A stretch of DNA of 64,000 nucleotides from Macrobrachium rosenbergii (lineage: Eukaryota; Arthropoda; Malacostraca; Decapoda; Palaemonidae), in assembly GCF_040412425.1 (NCBI RefSeq), contig NC_089756.1, forward strand, positions 1,894,498 to 1,958,497. The letters are read 5' to 3'. The translations under genes were made by a program, and so were the position numbers. The notes beneath the pieces were generated by a model. It searched no databases. It worked only from the letters and a program-made list of their open reading frames with translations, and was not told where the DNA came from. This document shows, piece after piece, positions 56,761-64,000 of this stretch (position 1 is its first letter; each line of letters opens with the position of its first letter).

Positions 56761-58299
56761 GTGACAAGGTCCCTCCCACCATCCGGGACTCAAGAAAACA
56801 ACCCAGCGGAGAGCTCAATTCGTTTCCTACCAGCTTCCGGTCAACATTGGAAGTTTTCATGCAGCTGCTTCTTCTCTTTTCGGCTTTTTCTTCACACTTA
56901 TTTGGTGAAGTATTCAGAATTTGTTGCTTTGTTGCTTGCTATCATTGTTGAATTGTTGTTTGAGTTTACTTTAGTTAACGATGTCAGATTCCAGTTCATC
57001 CAGTATTCGCTTTTGTTCTAAGGGTTGTAGAACTAGGCTTAACTAAGCTTTCATACGATTCTCATACAAAATGCACTAAATGTAGAGGGCAAGAATGTAG
57101 TAAGGATAATATTTGCATAGAGTGTCAGGGTTGGGAGGATAAGAAATGGAAAACCTTGAAATCTCATCTAGAGAAATTAGAAAGAGATGGGAAGAGGGAA
57201 AGCAGCCATTAGGGCTGAAAATAGGGCCAATGCAGATTCCATTCCTTTGGATAATGTAGGGGGATGACAGAACTACCACTCCTCCAATTCCTCCTCCTCC
57301 TGCTCTTATCCTAAGTCCTCCTATTTTTCCATCTACTCCTGTTCCAGGTTCCCATGATTCCGCTCTTAGTACCATTGCCAGTCTTGAATCTAGGTTCAAT
57401 CAGAAATTCAGTGTATTATCCAATACTATTATGGAAATGGGATCAGCTATTAAATCTCTAATGGAGAAAAATGTGAGTATTGACAGTGCAGCGAGAAGTG
57501 AGAGTGCTGTGAATGTCCAGGAGGTGGCTGTCTTCCCGTCGCCTCGCGCCAGACTCAAGCCCACTCAAGCACCAATTGACTGAGCTTTTAGGTTTTTTTG
57601 GAGAAAACCTCTTCTGCTCCAGAGTCCAAGGATAAATCTTTGTCTCCTATCTCTTCTGCATTTCCTCCTGGATAATTTCCGATTTCTTTGTGCCTGCTTC
57701 GCCTACTTCTGCAGCTTCTACCTCCTTCATGAAAAAGCATTCGTCAAAAGGTACCAGGTTATCCAAGCTAGTTCCTTCCTCCTCCTTGAAGAAGGCTCTC
57801 AAAGAAGTTCATATCTGGCTGGCCGCTAAGAGAGAACAGGGCAAAGCGACATTCGCTTTTCCACCCAGCAAGTTGTTGAAGGTGAGGTACTCTTACTATG
57901 CCACCGGGGAAGCTCCTTCCTTGGGAGTTTCTGCCTCCCCCTCAAGGGGACTTCTCTGGTCTGGTGGATTCAACTCGTAGAACAGCCTTTTCTTTGGCCA
58001 AGATAATGTTTTGTCAGCTGAATTGGATCACCTTATCAAGAATATTTTTAAGGTATTTGAGATATTTAGTTTCCTCAGTTGGGCCATTGGGGCACTAGTG
58101 AGGAAGGTTGAAGACTGTCTTGATCTAGCTGAAGATTTTGCCTCCGATTGGCTGGGAGTTCTTTCATGCTCAGACAGAGCAATTAGAGATGGCTCTATAG
58201 AACTCGCCTCCCTATTTTCTATGGGCATCCTCAAGAAGAGGGAGCTCTGGTGTTCATTCACCTCGAAAGGAGTCTCGCCGACTCAGAAGTCAACTGCAG
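56761..58299 (+). pseudogene. gag of DIRS element 4
   Basis: Near 57065-57135 CTKCRGQECSKDNICIECQGW gives the four-Cys motif, followed by KKWKTLKSHLEKLERDGKR. Frames 57690-57980 and 58011-58300 give SSLKKALKEVHIWLAAKRE, LDHLIKNIFKVFEIFSF, SDRAIRDGSIELASLF and LKKRELWCSFTSKGVSPTQK. Order and sequence match gag of elements 1 and 3. It has frameshifts near 57240-57690 and 57990. Confidence 0.7.
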
Positions 58300-58490
58300 T
58301 ATCCCTAGACAAAATGTATCAGTTTTTTCTGCCAGATAATGCCTCAGTATTTACAGCTGAGGTATATGCAATAGCATCAGCCACAAAAATAATTAGAGAA
58401 GCCTCATGTAAATAATTTTGTGATTTATTGCAACTCCAGAAGCGCAATAGAAGCCATTCAAAGCTATAATGAAAAAAAAATAATGTTGTA
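58300..58490 (+). pseudogene. RNase H fragment of a C-type non-LTR element
   Basis: Directly after DIRS gag, without a gap, the frame reads NASVFTAEVYAIASATKII (Glu block). A one-base shift then gives FVIYCNSRSAIEAIQSYNEK, where the usual Asp of the DSRSA block is Asn. It ends at TA 58489-58490, where a pogo-like element begins. It is the upstream counterpart of the RNase H half at 47423-47583. Confidence 0.7.
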
Positions 58491-58780
58491 CAGTAAACCC
58501 CCCATATTCACGTTCTCACGATTCGCAGACTCACGTATTCATGGATTTGTCTTTGGAATGTGTCTACCCATAACTTGCGGAAAATTCGCCCATTCACAGT
58601 TTTTTCACAGAAATATTCATTAAATACTGTATTTTCATCTCATTTTCATGACAAAATGGACTTTTTGTGATAAAACTATTAATATACTCAGATAATGCTC
58701 AAGTTATGATAATTTGATTTTGCAATGGGGTAAGCAGTTAATACCAATGCGACAATATTATTTATAAAACATTTTTAAAT
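58491..58780. mobile_element. pogo/Tigger-like MITE, partial copy (right end)
   Basis: CAGTAAACCCCCCATATTCACG after TA, then GTTCTCACGATTCGCAGACTC, matching the inverse of 29527-29320. It breaks off before any second terminus, near 58740-58780. Confidence 0.6.
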
Positions 58781-60069
58781 TTCGTGCGGGCGCGGGCAGC
58801 AGCATAATCAGGCAGTGAGAGAGACCAAATTACAATGGACAACTTCCGAAATGCGGGGGATGGACCAGGCCATTGACTTTGTGAGCTCTCGGGTTTAAAG
58901 TACCAGTACTGTATCATCATTGCCAGCTGCCGAGTACCTCCTTCGATCACTTCAGGAAGTCAGGAGAAAGATGTGTCCTTGGACACTTCTTCCTTGGGAG
59001 AGAGTGTACTAGCGAAAACGTCGACAACATCCAGGTTAGGAATGTTGAGCCTTTTTGGAGAGTATCACTGCTCCCTAATAAGACAGAGTAACGAATGAGT
59101 GGATCATCGACACAAAGTCCAAGGAGGAGGGGAACAAGAAGGACTCGAACCCAACAATAGATGCCGATGGATTCAGAGTCCACCTATGATATCCGAGGAG
59201 TCGAGGGATTGATCCCCTTCACCTGTTCTTCCATCTTCTACGCCAAGGCCAGAGTACGACGAGAGATGGTCCTAAGAGGGCACATCTCTATCCGACGACT
59301 CTTGTAAGGGCGCATGCTGAGCACGGGACAGGAACCCTAAACGAGAGTCACATGCAACCCAGGGAACAGTTCCCTGAGACAGCAAGACCAAAGAAGCTTC
59401 TCATCCATAGCTAAGTCTCAACTGAGGAGAAGGCTACTTCAGATAGAAGACTAGGTAGTAAGGGCCTACATTCTTCACAAATGAAAGGGAGAGAAGCAAC
59501 CCTCGACGGAGAAGACAAGAAAGTCCAGACTTGAAGAGCAACTCTGACCCGAGAAGAAATTCCGAAGATGGATCCAGTCCCTGGGACAGTGTTGCAGAGG
59601 ACTTCAAGAGGTATCCAGCTATATCCGTTGCCACTCGGCAAGAAAGCCTATGCTTGCAAGGAAAGCTGGAAGGTCTCTCAGTCCTGAACACACACGGATG
59701 TACTACCTGAAGAAGTGCTTCTCCTGTTGCTGCTACAGGAGGTTGGGTCAAGCAGAACTCTTCTAAGTGCTCCGCTATCAGGTCAGGCGAAAGGCAAAGT
59801 CTTCCAGCATTTGTCTGTAACTTGGGGTGAGCAATGCTTGTAAATCCCTAGCGAAACAGACAAATACGGAGGGAAAAACTTAGATATCGATTTTTTCCCA
59901 AAAAGACAGTATGCGTCACCGTAGCGGCCCATGGGTCTGGTACAGAGGAGCAAGAAAAATTGTTGGCTTTGTTGAGCAAGGAGGAAACAGAAAGATGGAA
60001 GGGGTCTCTCAGTCAAGCAGTCGCTTCGTGAATCTTCATGAAGAAAAGAGTGAGCAGCACGTTCCGTTC

Positions 60070-60360
60070 CAATCACTCAAACCGTAGGCCAAGTTCACCT
60101 ACCAATACATCCCCACTGGGAATGCATCTGGCTAATTGAGCTGTCGAGTGCGGTACAGAACACTCGAGTACCTGCAAATGTCGACAGATGAAACAGGAGG
60201 AAAAAACGATTTCCTCTTGTTTGTCATCGTATTCCACTACTGTGGTTTTGTTGTTCAATGAAACCACTGAGTGTCGCAAAACTCATCCTGAATTCTCTGA
60301 AGGCCAAAAGGCTGCCTTTAGTCCAGGATGGTGATGAGAAGGTACTAATCGTCTCGGTCA
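60070..60360 (-). pseudogene. RNase H trace in element D copy 3
   Basis: Frame 60279-60073: SVVSLNNKTTVVEYDDKQEE, then CRHLQVLECSVPHSTAQLAR and CIPSGDVLVGELG. This reproduces the order of the DIRS RNase H blocks (TTVAYINKQG, the TREIL...SV...LEARYIPG region, NVLADxLSR). A stop lies just upstream. Confidence 0.45.
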
Positions 60361-63306
60361 CACACCTTCAAGACAAAGTCTTACAGGTGTGCACCTATTC
60401 CTTGATCGGTGAATCTGTAAGACACACGATGTGAGGGGAATATGCAAGCATATTCGAAGGTTCCTTCAATCAAGCATTAGCCTAATTCTACTCATGCTTT
60501 GCAAAGGAAAGAAGGACGGTGGAAGGGAAGCAGACCTCCATTCTCCATTATGGAGAAGCTTCTGCAAGATGACGGGATACCAAGACGATTAGCTCTAGCA
60601 GGGCTGGCATTTCCCAAATCGGGAGCACAGAAGAGGAAGCGGGATGGAAGTTTGCTGAAAAGAATTGCCAAGACCCAAGGGAAATAGATACTTCTCCTGA
60701 ACGAATCCATTCCCAGGTCTCGGCAATGTCGCTGCCAGCTCCAGAGACTCGACAAGTACCATTTCATCCAGGCATCTGCAGTAGGAGAACTTCTTCCCGG
60801 TCGATACTGCTTTCTCTCTTCCCTTCTTCCCTCCTCCCTTATGGAAAAGAGGGTGGAAAGAGACACAGTTATGTGCACTTTCCTAGAAGGGAAGAAGAGG
60901 GCTATGTGTCCCACGATCTTCTTCCAAAGCCTGGGACTTTAGTCGTTGAGGGGGGCTGGCTTGAACTCAAGGTTGAGCCATGATGCCTAAGACCCAAAGG
61001 TCCAAAGGACAAGGCAGTGCCCCTGGTACGAACCTTGATTAATGCGGTATCTGGCAAATCTCTGAAAGAGAAAGGCAGAACCAAGTAAAGGTTTGTTCCT
61101 AAGGGTCGAGCCAACTTGGGACTTACGAAACCAGAGATCCAAATTGGGACAAAGTCCTTCTTCTTAGCAGCAGAATTGCCCACAGAACTTCAGTCAGCAA
61201 GACCCTCCAAGGCAAGAAGAATTCGTACTCTGTCAAGGCAGGGGAGGAGCTTGGTGTCTTGACCTGAATGAACTCTCTGTCTGAAGAAAAGAATTCATCT
61301 GGTCAAGAATGCTGTTGCATGCAAGGACCGCAGCAGACCCCAAAACTCTCAGCCCCTTGGGAAATACAAGGGTTGTGAGTGATGAAGATTATTCATTGGG
61401 GGAGCCGTGGTCCTGTCCCAGGGATCTTCGCGCTGACAAATTGGCGCAAAGTTCTCCAAAAAACGAGGATCGCAACTTGAGGAGGAAGATCCTCGCTGCT
61501 TCCAAAACATGAAACTCCTGTACCTCTCTCCTTGGAGGGAGACCTTGACAGATCCCAAGAAACCCTCCTTGGATACCTGGTTGTAGTATGAGACAATAGG
61601 GGGACCGACACCCAAAGCACGCCAGGCAGCCGAACTCTGAAGACAAATTTGTTGGAGCTCTCTCTGTCCGTCTCATGCCTCTTGGAACAACCGAGAGGAG
61701 AAGAGAACAGGTAAGGAGAAAGAGTACCCCTACCTGTCCTGCCAGTAAGACCAGCAGGAGAGGCGGACTGTGAGCAATAATCAAATGGAGATTACTGCCA
61801 CATGGGGGGAAGAGGAGCGCTTGTGCTGTGCAAAGCACTTTCCTGGGAAGAGCAGAAAGTTCACTCGAACAGAGCCGAGAACGCGATTCGGAAAAACCGA
61901 GTGGGGCCGAGTAGAGCCGCACCGAAACTGGGCCGAGTAGAGCCGCACTGAAACTGAGCCGATTACACAAACGCAATCCAGGCTGAGTGGTATGCGGTGG
62001 ACTGAGAGGCAAGGGGGCAAGGTGAGCCGAGCCAGTCTCGCAAACAGGACCAGGGGCTGGGCGGGGCTAGCAAGCTGAGCCAAGCCGATCGCGCAAACAC
62101 AATCGGAACTGGACAGGGTGGAACTCGTCTGCCATGAACTAGCACTAGTTTCACGAACTCTAGACTCCTTCGAGGCCGAGGCCCCTCGAGAAGAAGGCTC
62201 AAAGAGGAATTCTGTCTGTTATCCTGCATGCTCGAACCCTAAGGTTCAAGACACAAGGATGAAACCCGTCCAAGCAACTGAAGCAGCTGGTGGGCAGTAT
62301 CGAGACACCTGGCGTCCCGGCACCAAGACCAGCATCTCGGCACCAAGACACCTAGGTATCCCGGCATCGAGACACCTGGGTGTCTCAGCACTTTCTCTCA
62401 TCAGGAGAGAGCTCGTCATTCATAGAATTTGAGCGACCTACAAGACTCCCAAAAATAGGGAGCGGCTGCTTTCAGTTTCCTAAGAAACTGAAAAGAGCCA
62501 GGCACAGAACCAGTCTTGGACACAGACTTCTAAGACTGGCAAAGAGGGCGCAGCCTCAAGAGGCCACACTCTCACAACCCCCAAAACGCCAGACCCCATA
62601 GGAGAATGCAAATCGGTTCCCGACCAAGGGCGGGGAGAGCCAATGAGAGAAACTTGTCTCCCAGAGGAGAGTCAGTCCCTTAGAAGTCCTGCAGGACTCC
62701 CAAAGGGAATCTCTTCCCTGCTTCTGGTGTTCGGACTGATAGGATCGAGACACCAGGCTGGGAACCCAACCGAGCACTGGTAAGCACTCGGGGAGCGCTT
62801 GTGGTGCTGGCAGGAAGAGCCGAGACACCTGGGTGCCTCAGCCCTTTCTCTCACACTGCTTCCAAACTGGGGAGGGGAGAGCACTCTCCAGACCAGATCG
62901 GGATACTCGATATTCCACTGAATCTCGAGCACTCAGAACGGCTCGCGAACGAGCGCCCGAAGCAGCCCCCATCTTAGAGGTGGAACCTCTAGGACTGGAA
63001 CGGGATTGCAAACCAGCAGCTCCCGAAACACAAAACCCAGGGGTATATGAATCGGTTTCCTAACCCGAAGGTCAGGAAGAGCCAACGAGAGACCCACTGC
63101 CTCCTCGGAAGGAGGCAGTCCCTAGACATCCAAGGGCATCAAGGGGAAAGAAGCAGCCTTCCTTTCCTTGGGCCGACAGAGGTCTGTCCGGTTCCCGGGA
63201 CCCCCTCGAACCTCGCGAGAGGAAGGAAAGAGGCAGCAGAAGATGAAATCAAAGATAAGTTGAAAAAAACGGTAGCTACTTCTACAGAACGACTTCCTTA
63301 ACTTTC

Positions 63307-63715
63307 ACTCCGACATCTTCTACAGGATAGTGGACACGAAACATCGTAACCTCCAGGGCAGCTAGGCAGGAACACCACGGAAGCAGCCCAGGACACGACC
63401 ACCAGGAGAAGCAACAGGCATGATCAGGACAGCCGATGCAGGAGCTACAGAAGCGGTTTGGAAGGCAGGAGCTGCCACAACAGCCAGGAAAGTCACTTCC
63501 ACAGGGTAACTTCCTTCATCTTCACTCCCACATCTTCTACAGGATGGCAGACATCGTAACCTCCAGGGCAGCTATGCAGGAACACAACGAAAGCAGACCA
63601 TGACACGACCACCAGGAGAAGCAGCAGGCACGATCAGGACAGCCAATGCAGGAGCTATGGACGTGGTTCGGAAGGCAGGAGCTACAGCAAAGGCCAGGAA
63701 CGTCACATGAAAGTC
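63307..63715. repeat. Tandem duplication of about 205 bp
   Basis: 63307-63512 and 63517-63715 share, in order, CACATCTTCTACAGGAT, CATCGTAACCTCCAGGGCAG, CACGACCACCAGGAGAAGCA, CAGGACAGCC and GGAAGGCAGGAGCT blocks, with about 10-15 percent difference by eye. It lies in the low-complexity end of element D copy 3. Confidence 0.75.
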
Positions 63716-64000
63716 ACCAGCAGCAACAGGAATGATCAGGACGGCTGCAGCAGGAGACCAGGAAGAGCAGCCCAGAGACTGTCGTTCAGTTAACAGGAGC
63801 ATAACACAGGAAACAGCAGGAGCAGATGGATCACAGATACACAAGAGGCAGTGCCACAGCATACAGTACATGAAGGCCAGCAATGACAGCAATCGATCCA
63901 CATCGGCGGGAACAGAGTCTGAACTATGCCATTCCAACCAAGTACTGTGGTCTATCCAGAAGCAACACTGAATGAACGTACAGACTCCATGCAAGATATC
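63716..64000. other. Low-complexity end of the window
   Basis: CAG/GAAC-rich sequence continuing element D. Open frames on both strands are compositional. No gene recognised. Confidence 0.4.

Larger units (their letters stand above)
58781..64000 (-). mobile_element. Decayed DIRS-like element D, copy 3
   Basis: 58846-61560 is alignable with copy 2 (43950-46740), with indels such as a missing segment near 61170. 61600-63300 matches the right part of copy 1 (27700-28680). Minus-strand traces: recombinase near 58950-59200 and RNase H at 60360-60070 (HSTAQLARCIPSGDVLVGEL resembles the DIRS IPGxxNVLADxLSR block). A GACACCTGGGTGTCTCAGCA-type short repeat fills 62290-62400. No intact gene. Confidence 0.45.

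Overview
This window is animal genomic DNA made almost entirely of nested, decayed mobile elements, with one recognisable host gene. Very long (AT)n tracts, several DIRS-type (tyrosine recombinase) retrotransposons and I/Jockey-group non-LTR retrotransposons suggest an arthropod, most likely a decapod crustacean. That assignment is inference: DIRS-type elements are known to be widespread in decapods, and no species marker is present. All calls come from reading the sequence; no database search was possible.

Layout. 1-1890: AT-rich sequence with a 222-bp near-perfect palindrome, an (AT)n tract and a structured module. 1891-8000: non-LTR remnants on the minus strand, including element A, whose endonuclease is split by a second palindrome. 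8211-9645: a piggyBac-type non-autonomous element with internal ~375-bp tandem repeats. 10020-12814: non-LTR element C (minus) with a third palindrome. 13507-13693: the host gene COPS9 (COP9 signalosome subunit 9, 59 residues, minus strand). 14405-18787 and 27281-29840: a decayed DIRS-like element, split by an 8.5-kb non-LTR element B (18788-27280, minus) that keeps a 14-bp target-site duplication and itself carries a MULE transposon (21867-23767, 9-bp duplication). 29168-29527: a pogo/Tigger-like MITE.

29840-31725: a DIRS fragment. 31737-40850: an errantivirus-like Ty3/gypsy element (integrase tail, broken env, possible LTR) on the plus strand, interrupted by a nearly complete DIRS element (32255-38542, minus) with inverted terminal repeats and an internal complementary region. 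40930-46745: two abutting DIRS remnants. 46750-47585: the 3' end of a C-type element. 48250-56700: a plus-strand DIRS element carrying a truncated B-type non-LTR copy (48557-50319) and a second piggyBac-type element (51823-53648). 56660-58300: a further DIRS gag region, joined directly to a C-type RNase H fragment. 58780-64000: a third copy of the decayed DIRS-like sequence.

The nesting gives relative ages. The decayed DIRS copies are oldest. The non-LTR elements, the gypsy element and DIRS elements 1 and 3 came later. The MULE, piggyBac-type and pogo-like DNA elements inserted into these, and the palindromes also lie inside some of them. None of the transposon genes examined is intact: each has stops, frameshifts, deletions or inserts.
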